From positions 45,261,373 to 45,325,372 of the forward strand of contig NC_087251.1 of NCBI RefSeq assembly GCF_037042905.1: DNA of 64,000 bases, given 5' to 3'. Each line of letters starts with the position of its first letter. Position 1 is the first letter of the stretch. The position numbers and the translations under genes were made by a program. Source of the stretch: Lytechinus pictus (taxonomy: Eukaryota; Echinodermata; Echinoidea; Temnopleuroida; Toxopneustidae). Positions 1 through 12,586 of the stretch are shown here, one piece after another. The notes under the pieces were generated by a model. The model was not told the origin of the DNA. It ran no database searches and saw only the letters and a program-made list of their open reading frames with translations.

Positions 1-618
1 GGCCCGGGTTAAGAAAATTCTTGTGATTTGCTTCCAATATCCAAAAATCCAACAACTTTGGAAAAATCCCTGTGAAAGTTCTTGCAATTTTTGTAGTACC
101 AATATCAAAGGGTGTTTTCGTTTGGGGATATTAGTATTACTAGTCATTTGCTTGAAATAATCCTTGCAAAATACCTGATATTTCAAGGTAGATAAGAAAA
201 TTTTTCTTTATTATCAGAGAATACATGATGTACCTGTTATTCTCAAATTTCTGAGTCGGTCTCAGACCATAACTCCTTGATGAGGGCAATGACGCACACC
301 CGGTACCTTCGGAACGGCCCCTCGGGGCATACCAGGAGACGTATAACAATACAATAAATCTGGCCCTTTCTGGAGTACCCAGAAACATTGATTCTTTTCA
401 TGGCAATAGGTTTGCCATGGTTTGCCAGACCCCCATCAATCTGACAGTCTGAATAGACTTGCAAACAATGCTAACAGAGGGGGGTAATCCATAACGAAAG
501 CATCTCTTTTCAAGAACAAATTCTTTGAAGCTATTGTTATACTGGATACACTCTTTGTGGGGTCAGGAGGGGAATTTTCTATTCTCTTGAGTGCGCAATG
601 TGTGTACTGTAGGACTTA
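1..618. other. no recognisable gene or repeat
   Basis: AT-rich spacer. Two overlapping minus-strand reading frames of 73-82 codons have no domain, splice context or composition supporting coding, and I see nothing else. Confidence 0.5.
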
Positions 619-1478
619 GGGTGTGTTTATGCTTCCATTGCGAGGACAGAATCAGCGTTTTCAAACGTCGATTCAAAACGCCGATCATAAACGTGGTTCT
701 GGGAGTGCTGTTTATGCTTAACTTTTCAGAGGCGAAGTCACGATCTCCAGCTGGCTTCGCATCGTAATTTTCATTGAGCAGGAAAGCGAGGTCATATTGG
801 GCGCACCCTTTTTTCGAAAGTTTTTTTCCCGAGTGTTGTTATGGGGAAGGTACGTCGACTATTATATAAACATCGAACAATTTCCGATATTTTAGTCATT
901 GCATGGAGCTTCTTGATATAGCCATATAATTAATATAATTTTCACCATGGTGAGAATAATAGTAAGAAAAAATTAAGAATATTAAGTATACAAAATAATA
1001 AAATATGTATTTGTTTAAATGCTACTGGGGCATCTGGCGTTGTCTCCTCATTATAACTCATGTTCCAGGTTTTTTTTGGGTGTAAATCCCTCAACGTTCA
1101 TCGTGATGACAAATTGGAAGAGTAATACTAGTAATAGTACTACACATGCAAAACATGGGAGATGAGAGGTAATTCCGTGTAGGTAACATGCGACCATGGA
1201 GCAATGCGACTGTATTTGCCCACGGATTTTCATCTCACCGGAAGCATGTACCAAATGACGTCATTTAAACACGTTTACGATCGTGGTTCTGTTTATAACT
1301 TCCCCAGAAAGCCTGATTCTGGTCAAACGACGTTTACAAACGCACCTTTTTGTGAGTTTACAATCGGCATTTTGAAACAGCGTTTAAATGAAAGTAAGCA
1401 TGGACGCAACCGTGTTTTGGACTAATCACGTTTGGAAACGCTGATTCTGGCCAGAAAAGTGGAAGCATAAACACGGCC
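619..1478. mobile_element. non-autonomous DNA transposon, PIF/Harbinger-like
   Basis: The element begins GGGTGTGTTTATGCTTCC and ends with the near inverse; the reverse complement of the right end is GGCCGTGTTTATGCTTCC. Similarity continues about 50 bp inward, including CAGAATCAGCGTTT. It is flanked by a direct TTA at 616-618 and 1479-1481. A 3-bp TTA/TWA target duplication is the PIF/Harbinger habit. No transposase frame is present in the 860 bp. Subterminal copies of an ACGTTTA-like word recur. The ends are clear; the superfamily assignment is inferred from the duplication length. Confidence 0.7.
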
Positions 1479-1654
1479 TTAATGCAGTCTGAAATTATGA
1501 TTCATGATGACATCTTTTCAATCACTTCAAAGTTCAAAAGCACAATGTGGCACAATGCCAGACTACATCTCATGTACACTGTACTCCTCACATGGTATAT
1601 GTGCAATATATATTTATGAAATTGTGGATTCAGTAATACATGTACATGTATAAG

Positions 1655-1940
1655 AATACGATGAAGCAACTTTTAGAAAGCAGCCATGTGACATCATTTT
1701 ACGGCAGTAAAGACTACATGTACATGTATATGTACTAGAGAAATTAAATTATTAGCAGATACCATGGTGTAAGTTAAAAAAAGAGGTTCAACATCAAAAT
1801 ACAATGAAGCAACTTTTAGAAAGCAGCCATGTGACATCATTTTACGGCAGTAAAGACTACATGTATATGTACTAAAAAAAAAAAATTATTAGCAGATACC
1901 ATGGTGTAAGTGAAAAAAAGAGGTTCAACGTCAAAATACC
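1655..1940. repeat. two-copy tandem duplication, 143-bp unit
   Basis: ATGAAGCAACTTTTAGAAAG occurs at 1661 and 1804, and the whole unit through AAAAAGAGGTTCAAC repeats with few differences. The second copy has lost part of a TACATG run and gained a poly-A tract. It looks like a recent local duplication with no coding content. Confidence 0.85.
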
Positions 1941-2865
1941 ATGAATGGATGATAAGGAAATTTTGCTATCTTAATTCTTTTCAGTATTTAATGCAATAAG
2001 AAGCAACAGCTATTACATATAAATATCAAAATTTCAACATCCAACAAAAAATATGCTTTCTTACAATACATGTAGCATTGTCATGGATTGTCAAAACGTG
2101 TGAAATGCTACTATGAAAATACTGTTTGCAGGTATCATGGCCATAGATAGAATGAAAATACTATACACTTGTCAAATGATATTATGATAATATTCAATAT
2201 AACGCCTACAGACCATGCACATCTGATATACTTGAACATCAATAGAGACCTTTGATGGGTCAGGGTCGATCTACATTGTATGTACATGTATATCAAACAG
2301 GTTTGAAATGTTCATTTGTGGGTATTCTCACACATATACTGAATATCATCAATGAGTAAACATTGCTTTATTAATAAGTAAACATCTAAGAGAACCAGAA
2401 AGTGTAATTTCCCAGACATTTTTTTCCTTCTTTTTTATTTCATCTAGAGTGTGCATTTGTATAAATTCAATAAATTCATAACAGTGTTTGAAAAGTGTTA
2501 AACTTTGTACCTGTACAACGATCAGTAAATGTTGATTTATAGTGTTAAATCAAGTATGAATCAACTGGAGACACTTGTATTTTCCCACGCTTTCCTCTTC
2601 ATCTTGAGTATGCACTTTTTCTTATATTTATAAACATTAATATGAATGCTTTTACAATTTATTTTTTAAACACAGTACATCCATTTTTTTAAATAATGAA
2701 TGAGACTCCCCCCTCTATTTCCTTGATTAAATAGTATGAAAAGGGTGATAGGTGTAGAACTTCTGTAGACATGAATGTGACATGAAACCAAACCAAGTAT
2801 TCACACTATAGGCTAAGTGTGATATCAGATGCTCAACACGTACATGTACCCGTAACATGCTTCAT
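1941..2865. other. AT-rich spacer, nothing recognised
   Basis: No reading frame, tandem structure or inverted repeat that I can support. Confidence 0.5.
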
Positions 2866-4375
2866 AAAATCTAGGCCTATTCCATGATCTGCTGAACAAG
2901 CCCAACTAGTAGTGTTCACACGAGTACAATGTGTCTGTCACATCAAATTAAATTAAACATTCTATTGAAATCTGGGCCTATCCCATGATCTGCTGAACAT
3001 ACCTAACCATAGTTTTCACACTAGAAAGACAGGTCACATCAAACGATACTAAATCTATGCCACTCCTATCAAACGACACTAAAGTAGTCCCAGTCCTATC
3101 TCATGAACTGCTATACAAACCAAGCCAGAAGTGTTCACCAGATAAAACAGGTAGCATTGAATGACACTAAACCCAGTCCTATCCCATGAACTGCTTAACG
3201 ACCCAACCAGTAGTGTTCACACAAGATGTGTCTCATCAAACGACACTAAGCCCAGTCCTATCCCATGAACTGCAAAAAAACCCAACCAGTAGTGTTCACA
3301 CGAGTAAAGTGTCCCATCAAACAACACTAACCCCACTCCTATCCCATGAACTGCTAAAAAACCCAACCAGTAGTGTTCACATGAGTAAAGTGTCCCATCA
3401 AACAACACTAACCCCACTCCTATCCCATGAACTGCTAAAAAACCCAACCAGTAGTGTTCACATGAGTAAAGTGTCCCATCAAACAACACTAACCCCACTC
3501 CTATCCCATGAACTGCTAAAAAACCCAACCAGTAGTGTTCACATGAGTAAAGTGTCCCATCAAACAACACTAACCCCACTCCTATCCCATGAACTGCTAA
3601 AAAACCCAACCAGTAGTGTTCACATGAGTAAAGTGTCCCATCAAACAACACTAACCCCACTCCTATCCCATGAACTGCTAAAAAACCCAACCAGTAGTGT
3701 TCACATGAGTAAAGTGTCCCATCAAACAACACTAACCCCAGTCCTATCCCATGAACTGCTAAAAAACCCAACCAGTAGTGTTCACATGAGTAAAGTGTCC
3801 CATCAAATGACAATAAAGCCAGTCCTATCCCACAAACTGCTGAAAAAACCAAGCCAGTAATTTTCACACAGGAAAGACAGGTCACATCAAATGATACTAA
3901 ATCTATACCAATCCCATGAGCTGCTAAAAAACCAAGCCAGTAGTGTTTATACAAGTAAAGATGGGTTGCACGTAAACCCAGTCCTTTCCCAAGAACTGCT
4001 GAACAAACCCAACTAGTAGGGTTCACAACTTCACACAAATAAGACCGGTCATATCAAATGACACTAAACCCAGTCCTATCCCATGAACTGCTGAACAAAC
4101 CAAGCCAGTAGTGTTCATACTATTAGTAAAGATGGGTTGCATCAAATGACACTAAACCCAGTCCTATCCCATGAACTGCTAAACAAACCCAACCAGTAGT
4201 GTTCACACGAGTAAGTTGTGTCCCATCAAACGACACTAACCCCAGTCCTATCCCATGGACTGCTGAACAAACCAAGCCAGTACTGTTCATACTATTAGTA
4301 AAGATGGGTTGCATCAAACGACACTAAACCCAGTCATGAACTGCTGAACAAACCCAGGCAGTAGTGTTCCAGATC
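2866..4375. repeat. 81-bp minisatellite, about 18 copies
   Basis: The unit contains ATCCCATGAACTGCT, CCAACCAGTAGTGTTCACA and CCCATCAAACAACACTAA. The anchor ACCCAACCAG recurs at 3361 and 3442, giving a period of 81. Copies between about 3290 and 3810 are almost identical, while copies at both flanks are degenerate and contain small indels. Because 81 is divisible by three, the core stays open on both strands (27-residue repeats). The absence of start, splice and composition signals says this is not a gene. A homogenised centre with decayed edges is typical of unequal exchange. Confidence 0.9.
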
Positions 4376-4679
4376 AATTTTTAATCAGTCAGAGTAGATG
4401 GACGGCAGGTAGACCAACATCAAGTTCAAACATGGGGCAGAGTGCTAAATCGTTTATACAAACAAACCTAGTTCCTGCCATGGGACATTACTGGTATGTC
4501 CATACTATGAAACCATATTCCATCCTTCCCTCCTCTAAGCGAGCAAGCTTCATGCCCTGTGAAGGTGTTACAGGTGCCTATGTAAGGTACAAATTTAATA
4601 TAAAATTGAACACTTGTAAACCGGGTAATGAGAAATTGCTTCAACAAAACACTATATAACAAGGCAAACGCCAAGCGTT
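4376..4679. other. spacer, nothing recognised
   Basis: Only short unsupported frames on both strands. Confidence 0.4.
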
Positions 4680-4900
4680 GTCTCGCCTGCATATTGCAGT
4701 CATGAAGAGACTGCATGTCAAAACTACATGTATGCTATATGACTTAGATGGACCTCTGTTACGAGTTTGGCGATCCCACCTCGAAGCTATAGAAAGTTAT
4801 TGGGTGTACAACACAGCACAGTGCCAGTCATGGAAAGTTCATTGACCTTTGACCTTAATCAAATTCAACTCACATTCGAACTTGACCTGCACCTGCAAGA
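4680..4900. repeat. truncated copy of the GTCTCGCCTGCAT repeat
   Basis: It starts GTCTCGCCTGCAT, the same terminal sequence as the element at 45590-46723. It contains TTCATTGACCTTTGACCTT at about 4839-4857, as in the internal units of that element. The opposite terminus is not visible, so this is a fragment or a shorter family member. Confidence 0.6.
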
Positions 4901-5636
4901 GATGGACCTCTAGTTTGAATTTGGCAAAGTTTTACAAATCTGAAAAGTTTTACAAATCTGAGGTAAATTGTATTGTACAATAAAGATATTACAATTTAAA
5001 GTGATGCTTCGTGGCACAAATTAGAGGTATGTACATCATAGAGTATCCACATCACAGGAAATAAAAAGAAAATGTTGCACACTACGATATGATAAATCAT
5101 TATTTCAATTTTTGAAAATTTGATACAGAGCTCTTGATTGAATCACAGTAATTTATAACAATGTTGCTTTAACATATTTTACAGTAGGCCTACAGTTGAT
5201 GTAAAGTCATGACCCATGTATTTTTTTAATATACAGTATGAAATATTACAAATACGAAAGAAATAGTGAGTGTGTGACTACAGTATGTGACACATACATG
5301 TAGGCTCCCTATTTGCAAACTAACCAAGTTGTGCATGTACAATCTATAGGCCTAACCATTAAATTGTTAAAATACGGGTATATGATTTTATTATTCAGTC
5401 CTGGGCAGTGCTGGTCGTTTCCTTATAGTTGGTCAAACATTTATTACAGATTATGCTTAACACTCCATGATTGTAGGCCTACTTCAGGTTGAATTTTCCC
5501 TTTATGAAATATTTCCTTAAAATTCTAAAACCAACAACTACCAAGAACATAGATTTACCATAAGTTCATAACCATAAAGGTAAATGTATAACACTTCCCT
5601 GGTTCAACCAAACCCTGCATATACATATAGGCCTAT
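4901..5636. other. AT-rich spacer, nothing recognised
   Basis: No supported feature. Confidence 0.4.
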
Positions 5637-7122
5637 ACAGAGTGGGTCAGAAAAAATGTCCCACTTTTGTAAAGTTGAATTGTTTAAAATATGAATATTT
5701 AATCATTACATGTAGTTTCATGATATGTCTTGATAGAGGTATCCTCCAAGTACATTCAGGTACCATTTTCATTTGATCCTGTGCACGCATGACTGAACAT
5801 CGGACAATCTTTAGAAGACTGTCAGATCTCACTTGCGCCAAGTTACTGGGTGATGAATAAAACAGTGCTTTAGACAAAGACAGTCAGACAGACAGACTGG
5901 CATGCTCACACACACACATACACACACACACAACACACATGGTAATAACTGGTTCATAATTTTCTCTTTTCTGATTAAGCATTGATTTTTAGCAAGATCG
6001 CTGAATGTTTAAGTGGCAATTCCCGATAATCTTTCCCCTTAAAACACATTCACTACCACCATCATATCATCATCATCATCCTCATTGTCATCATCTTGAT
6101 CTTGATCTGCATCTTCATCATCATCATCAAGTACACATAAATCCAATATGCTGGTTATGTCTTTTGTAGGTTAACAATGAAAATTTACAATGGATGTCTG
6201 TGCTTTTGTTGCACTTGCCTATAAAAGGGCTCGCCTGATTTGGCAGCAGTCACTTGAGCCTCTTTTTACAGTAGCAAAAGTACAAGAATCCTGGTTCGTC
6301 CTCAATTCACACCACAACATAGGTCATTTATGGTCACCGAGTATGCAAGGACTCAGAGTGTAGCAGTTGTTTTGCAAGGGTGTCCCAGCAGAAAAACTGT
6401 TCTCCGGAATGTTCAGAATTATCACCGAACAGGAACGAGTACCAACCTCAACGCAGGGCATTCAGGTCGTCGCAGAACAGCAAGGAGTCAGCCCAACGTC
6501 GATGCAGTTCGGCAGGTGTTGGGGCACGTTCGACACAACAACCAACGGATCTCGTCCCTGAGGAACGGGCTTCAGCTGACCCAGCGCACCTTCAACCGTA
6601 TCACCCGGCTTGATGTACGATATCACCCGTACCAGATGATACGTAGGCATGAGCTCCTGGCAAGAGACCACGAACGAAGAATAGCATTTTCGAACTGGCT
6701 ACTGCAAAGACCTCCTCGCTTTGTTGAAGATCTTGTCATCGGTGATGAAGCCTGTTTTTCGCTGAACAGTTCGCTCAACACACACAACATCCGCCAGTAC
6801 TCCCCAAGAGGACAGCGGCCTCTCAACTTTTCATACGAGAAGAATTCACAACAGAAAGTTACAGTTTGGGTCGGCCTTGTCGGGAATGGAACACTCCTTG
6901 GGCCGTATTCCCCACCCTGTAACTTGGCGCAAGTGAGATCTGACAGTCTTCTAAAGATTGTCCGCTGCTCAGTCATGCGTGCAGGGGATCAAATGAAAAA
7001 GGTACCTGAATGTACTGGGAGGATACCTCTATCAAGACATATCATGTAACTAATCATTACATATTCATATTTTAAACAATTCAACTTTACAAAAGTGGGA
7101 CATTTTTTCTGACTCACTCTGT
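5637..7122 (+). mobile_element. Tc1/mariner-like element with ~205-bp inverted repeats
   Basis: Arms 5637-5846 and 6919-7122 are inverted copies: CAGAGTGGGTCAGAAAAAAT at the left against CAGAGTGAGTCAGAAAAAAT read inward from the right. Similarity extends to GCGCCAAGTTAC. Between them lies a plus-strand transposase remnant and a (CAT)n-like tract at 6058-6130. Clear target duplications were not seen. The right arm replaces the downstream part of the transposase, so the element is a rearranged, non-autonomous derivative. Confidence 0.8.
6330..6920 (+). pseudogene. truncated mariner-type transposase
   Basis: The translation has an HTH-type start (residues about 10-60: SRKTVLRNVQ, then GHSGRRRTARS, the linker typical of this insect/echinoderm family) and the beginning of the DDE catalytic core (VIGDEACFSLNSS, with the first catalytic Asp; then QQKVTVWVGLVGNGTLLGPY). 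At that point it runs into the right inverted arm. The second Asp and the third acidic residue are therefore missing, leaving roughly half to two thirds of the usual length. What remains is open but cannot be a complete enzyme. The frame as read starts at an ATG at 6330; upstream sequence gives no better start. Family assignment is from recognised motifs, not a search. Confidence 0.75.
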
Positions 7123-9409
7123 GTACAAGAGTGTCCACCTCTATTACACACAACACTCAGCGAATTGTATACAACCATATCAAATTCTAATATATAATTT
7201 TGATCTCTAATCTATAAAAGACACCTACAGTATGAAATATAAAAAACAGTTGTCCACTCCTTGGGAAAGGAATTTGTGACCTCCCTTGAATTCTAGATCT
7301 GACACTGTACAAATAGGTTGGTTGGGTGCCAATTTAACGACATCTGTGGATACACATTATATGAACAAATTGCCACACAGTATGAGATCATAATGCATTA
7401 CATGTACGTTTAGAAGCACAGAGTGTAAATGTATGTCATTAACAAGTAAAAACTTTTTATCTGTTCACTTTAAAGGAAACCAAAACCCCAAAAAAGAAGC
7501 AATCTTATTGGAAAGAGTAAAATGAGAGGAACAATTTAAAACAAGTTTCATCCAAATCGGTTGTGAAATAAGCAAATTATGGACATTTAAAAAGTCTTGT
7601 ACTTTCTGTGGGGATCCTCAAATTGGAAAGCATGTTTCAAAATGGCTGATATTGTGGACGATTCATTTGTTTTGTACACAATTTTTCAGATTTTACCTAC
7701 ATGTATTGTCTTATAAATTGCATATTGCCTCATTCTGAGCATAACATATGCCATGGGAAAATATAATTCACACCACATATGTCAAGATCAGGAGGAGATG
7801 ATGTGAAATAATGTAAAATAAAGGGGAAAATCTGAAAGTTTTATTATTATCATTATTATTATTTGTTTGGCGTCACCTGTGCCTGGGAGGCGAAAAGCGA
7901 ACCGAATCACTATGACCCGCAGGTCTCTCCTCCCGATATAACTGATTGGGGGGGGATGCAGGTTTAATGCGAATGAAATCTATAAATTTCACTTATAATA
8001 CTCATTTCATTTTTCAGATATTTATTTGCATTTTAGATAAGTACATGTACTATTTTGTTTGCTGCCTTACACAATGCACCTACACTACATCAAGAACAAA
8101 ATAATACTTAATAGTAGTGCCTATGTGAAAAGTTCCATATGTATACGACCAGTGCATTTATCTTCCTCTTGTTGAAGCAGCTATACGCTGGAAAGAAGAA
8201 TATTGAGCAACAATGTAAAGTGGAATGGAAAATAAGAGTACATGTAATATTGACATTACTGAACTTCAACCACATTCGAAAACTGATATCACAACAAATA
8301 CAGACAATATTACTTTGGCCTTATCCTGAAATAAAGTCACCTCTCTTCTCATGTGTGTCGGTGTGTGTGTGCGCTCGTTGTGTACAAAGTCAATCAATGG
8401 GAGATGAAAGAAGTCACCGCCGCTGACGAAATGAACGGCAGTGAATGGGATGGTGACTTAAACCAGGATAATGCCATTACTTTTAGTAACTGGAGTATGA
8501 TTTGGAATTGCATGACGAGTCCACTCACTGCACTGCCACTCCACTCATTAATCATCCAAATGTACAAAATTATGTGTGATAATATACCGCCACCGGTAAT
8601 GTGCCACACTCACACATATTTAATATTTGAAAGGCAATTTCAAATGACATGTTGTTATCAAATTTTCAACATTCTCGCATATTGTTGGCTATACGAGGCC
8701 TCTCTCTATCACTCATCCTACGAACGAGGTTATGCTGTCTCCATCTCATTGCATTGCAGTCGGCACTACCACCACTACCAGTGGCAGTACCACCAGGCAG
8801 AGCAGTGCGACCGTAAGCAACCGGGAAGCCATGCACGCAGCGGCACCGGCTCCGGTGAAGATTCGGAAAATATCATTTTAGAAAAGAGCTTACCTTAATA
8901 ATAAAGGTATGGTACCTTCCTTGTAACGTCTATTCAACCTTCTCGATGGTTTCAATAACAATAAACGTCTGATGAAATATCCACCGTATCGAAAGAAAAT
9001 GAAGAAAATGTTCCGAACTTGACTTGTGCTGCTCGTTCGTTCCTCCAAATAGTACCGGTATATGCAATAATAGTGAATAGATGTGAAACATGCATGCGTC
9101 GGATTCTCATCTCACACACACCGGCTCCTAAATAATGTGACGTCACTAATTACGATTATGGGTTTTTTTTCCCGATTTTTTTTTTCTCTCTCTCTCTCTT
9201 CGTTTTTGTGGGGTTTTACTGCTCAATTCAGGCAAGCCCGGGAGGCACGCCAGTATACTGTGCCTATGCTATTTTGTAACAGATACCCCAAAATTCCCCA
9301 ATATTATTCATTATTAAAGCTATACACATTATTATTTTAATTTCAATATATCGAATCAATTCTGGGCCGGGTTAGGGGTAAGCCCCAGGGGTCCAAAGCT
9401 ATATATACA
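7123..9409. other. gene-free stretch, 2.3 kb
   Basis: AT-rich with an ATT microsatellite near 7845. The longest frame (8353-8898, plus, 181 codons) is low-complexity, His/Cys/Tyr-rich and partly GTGTGT-derived. I see no domain, and I regard it as chance. A CT run lies near 9180-9200. Confidence 0.4.
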
Positions 9410-9740
9410 CTCTAAAAATCAAGGATTTAAAATAAATCCAGGGTCCCATAATACAGAGGTTAGCGATTGATCGTACACTTGATTTTTACAACTGATTGAA
9501 TCGTAGAAAATGTTCTACGATCATTGCTAAGCTTTGTGTTACGGCCCCCATGCAGATCGGCTGTGGATAGTGACCAGCCGACTGTTGGATTCATTTCAAA
9601 TCTTAAGGATTAACTTTCAAATCTCAACAGATTTAAATTCAAATCTTTTGGATTTAAATAATTCTACAAGGTTTCAAACTAAATCTAATATTTGGCTGGT
9701 CCAGCCGACCTGGATTTATTTTAAATCCTGATTTTTAGAG
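9410..9740. mobile_element. palindromic MITE containing a second MITE
   Basis: The outer ends CTCTAAAAATCAAGGATTT (left) and AATCCTGATTTTTAGAG (right) are inverse, followed by AAAATAAATCCAGG and its inverse. The inner segment, about 9441-9550, runs from GGGTCCCATAATAC to GTTACGGCCCCC. It carries TGATCGTACACTTGATTTTT and TTCTACGATCATTGCTAAGC and matches the separate element at 15425-15565. Confidence 0.75.
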
Positions 9741-10230
9741 ACGGTAGCCTAGGCCTATAGGTAGGCCTATGAAACTGTCATAAAAATTTAATAAGGAAAT
9801 AAAATAATCGGAAATAACATGAAATTAAAGTGATCATAATTTACAGGTATAAGAGAGTGTTCCTGGATGATCTTGGAATTGCAGCAGTGAAGAGAGTCAT
9901 GAAAAATTGTCTAGATAAAAAGTTATCATTTCGTTAGGAAAATTCATGTTCAAGATTTTCATCAACTTCATATAGATTTCAGAATTTATATTTTACTAAT
10001 TCGTATGGGTTTTGCTATAGGAATTTGTTTCCAAGCGTTATATATCTCAGTCACATTTACTCTACGGCGGCCGTATATGGCCAGCCGAAAACAGAACAAA
10101 ATGGCAGGGGGGGGGTTAAGACTGATATCTAATGATAAACAGTATCTCCCCCCCCCCATGCAATTGTCCTCAGGTATAAAGATTGCGATAGAAATGGAAA
10201 TGATGAGATCTTATCTCAGACAGAATTTAG
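9741..10230. other. spacer, nothing recognised
   Basis: No supported feature. Short poly-G and poly-C runs lie at about 10108 and 10148. Confidence 0.4.
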
Positions 10231-11516
10231 ATTTTTTTTTTTTTTTTTTTTAGATTTAGATTTTATTTCCGTTCAACAATTTTTTCAAAATATAATCAAA
10301 GTAACAATACATATTCAATATAATCGATAATACAGACAAATCAATGAACTTTCGTAACAAATGTTGAATATAAATTAAACAAAACTACAATTTGTTTCAG
10401 TAATATTATCAATGAAAAGAAACAAGAAATGAACGGAGGGACTTGCCAAGAAAAGCAAAAGCTTGTAGAGAAGGCAAGCCCCTAAACTTAGTTTCAATAC
10501 TAATTATAAACAAACTATATATACAACTCTATACAAAAATCGAGACGGACACAGAAGACAAACTTAAAACAAGTAATCCACAAATATCAAAATAAAACGT
10601 ATAAGCGACAACAAAAATAAGAGAAAGTAATTCAAATAATAATAATTACAGTGGTAACACACAAAAAAAAGTACTTACAAAATCATAATAGGGAGGGAAA
10701 AGTGGCAAAGGAAAGAAAGAGGGAGATAAGGGAGGTGCAAATAAAAAGTGCAAATGAAAGGAGGAACATGGCAGGTGCACAGGTCGTAATGTATTGTATC
10801 ATGTTGTAGTGTTGTTGTTTTTTTTATAAGTAAAATTTGACAAATTTATTGGCAGTTAAAGGTTAAGTTATTATGTAGTTTTAGTTTAGGTTATGTGTTA
10901 GCTTGACTTGTTGGTGTGGAGTATTGACAAATGAGCATCTTTTTAAGTTTGCGTTTAAAAATATTAAGGTTTGTAGATTCTTTAAAGTCGTTGGGCAGGG
11001 AATTCCAATACACAGGTCCAAAAAAGATAAAAGAGTTTTTCGCTAATATAGTACGGGTAGGGGGTAGGTGATAACAATTACGTTGTCTCGTTGGGTAATC
11101 GTGTATAGAGGAGTTTTTACAGAACATATTTGAAAAAATTGTTGGGAGATCATCTTTGTTTAGTTTATACATAAATTGGGCGAGTTGGAAAAGATATAAA
11201 TCACTCACTTTAAGAATATTATTTTGGAAGAATAGTATATCTGTGTGTGATCTGAATTGGGTTTGAAAAATTATTCTAAGAGCCTTCTTCTGCAGCAACA
11301 GTATTCTTTGTAATTGTGTTTGGATCGCACAACCCCATGCCAAAATGCCATAATTAATGTATGGTAATATTAATGTATGATACAGTGTAAGTAAAGTGTG
11401 AGATGGGAGAAAATATTTGAGTTTGTTGATAATTCCGATGTTTCTTGAAATTGTTTTGCATGTATTATTGATGTGTGGTTTCCATGATAGCTTATTATCA
11501 ATAGTAACCCCCATTT
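10231..11516 (-). mobile_element. 5'-truncated LINE (non-LTR retrotransposon) 3' end
   Basis: On the minus strand a reverse-transcriptase C-terminus is followed by an about 630-bp 3' untranslated region, then ATAAAATCTAAATCTAAAA and an A-tail (a T-run at 10232-10251 on the plus strand). The element is abruptly cut at the 5' side just upstream of the GVTIDNKLSW motif. This is the usual 5' truncation of target-primed retrotransposition. Confidence 0.85.
10891..11514 (-). pseudogene. LINE reverse transcriptase, C-terminal fragment (207 aa)
   Basis: It begins GVTIDNKLSWKPHI, the thumb-proximal motif that follows the RT palm in CR1/Jockey-like LINEs. It continues with LPYINYGILAWG, LQRILLLQKKALRII, a YPTR motif and GPVYWNSLPNDFK, ending naturally at a stop. 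The endonuclease and the catalytic YADD palm are absent because the copy is 5'-truncated. The 207 codons are uninterrupted, so the insertion may be fairly young. Clade not determined. Confidence 0.85.
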
Positions 11517-12254
11517 ATGCATGAGGCCCAAATCGCTCAGCAACATCATAAATTTATTTTTAACCCATAGACTCCGAACCATGAACGTGACTCCTATTAA
11601 GCCCATATGAGAGTTAAAGAATTCCACAGTCAACGAGTTAAAGTGGGTATTTTTAAAAATTATGAAGGTTTTGTAAAATCGTGCATATATAGAGGAAACG
11701 TAATTATGGAGAAAAAAACCTCTCATTTTGCAAGCCCCTTTTGCCGATTGAACTTGGAAAAAAGTAAAGAATAAAAGGCTATGTATATTTTTTGATATAT
11801 ACATAATTCACACTTTATAATAATTAAACATGGCGCCCCCTCCATGATAATACGTGCATTATACCCTCGAGACAGGTTTTCGCTTCTTCTTCTTCTTTTT
11901 ACAGCAATATCCAATTACAGTCTTTCTTATCATAAAATTTATATTTAGATCAACCTAACCGGATTTATTTTTATTACTATTATAGCAGATTACTGCCTGG
12001 AAGCGTATACAAGAAATGTTGCCGCTCGCTCAGGTCGCCCGTTTCTCTCAAGTATAGAAAATTAATTTTGATGTAGCCAAAGGATGTTTGCATTTTACAG
12101 GGGTCCGTAACCTTATTAAATGCACATGTCAGAAATACATACCCAGATAAAATCCAATTTACCATCAGAATGAAGGACAAGAGCATTGTTTCGTTTCATA
12201 TATTCTTATCATCTCTATTGTTTGCAAAGGCATCTTATTAATCCATATATCGAG
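11517..12254. other. spacer, nothing recognised
   Basis: Several overlapping minus-strand frames have no motif support. Confidence 0.4.
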
Positions 12255-12586
12255 AAATCTTCAAACTTTGATGTTATTTCTTGTATTTGAAACTGATTTA
12301 TATTATATACACAGTAAAACGCTGTTTAAGATTTTATACAACGCTGTTTACTATATGAACCTTACAGTATTTGTTTAACCGTTTATACAATCATGTTTAA
12401 TTTACTGATGATTAGATATTGAAAATTAAACTTTGTTGCTTAAGATTTAAACACTTGTTTAAAGCGTTTAAACAATTACTGTAAGGTTCATATATAGTAA
12501 ACAGCGTTGTATAATTTTTTTTACTGTGTATAAATCTTCAAACTTTGATGGTATTTCTTGTATTTGAAACTGATTTATATTATATA
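12255..12586. mobile_element. MITE bracketed by 55-bp direct repeats
   Basis: The element at about 12311-12528 has inverted ends ACAGTAAAACGCTGTTTA and TTTACTGT, with an inner palindrome TATATGAACCTTACAGTA. It is flanked by near-identical direct copies at 12255-12309 and 12532-12586 (AAATCTTCAAACTTTGATG and onward). A related element lies at 20031-20211. Confidence 0.75.

Noticed and set aside
3186-3860. 224-codon frame on plus and 273-codon frame on minus
   Set aside because: Both are translations of the 81-bp minisatellite; no start context, splice sites or protein features.
5900-6130. CA and CAT runs as a possible CRISPR-like array
   Set aside because: Simple microsatellites, no spacer structure, eukaryotic context.
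8353-8898. 181-codon plus-strand frame
   Set aside because: GTGTGT-derived start, odd His/Cys/Tyr composition and no motif; likely chance.
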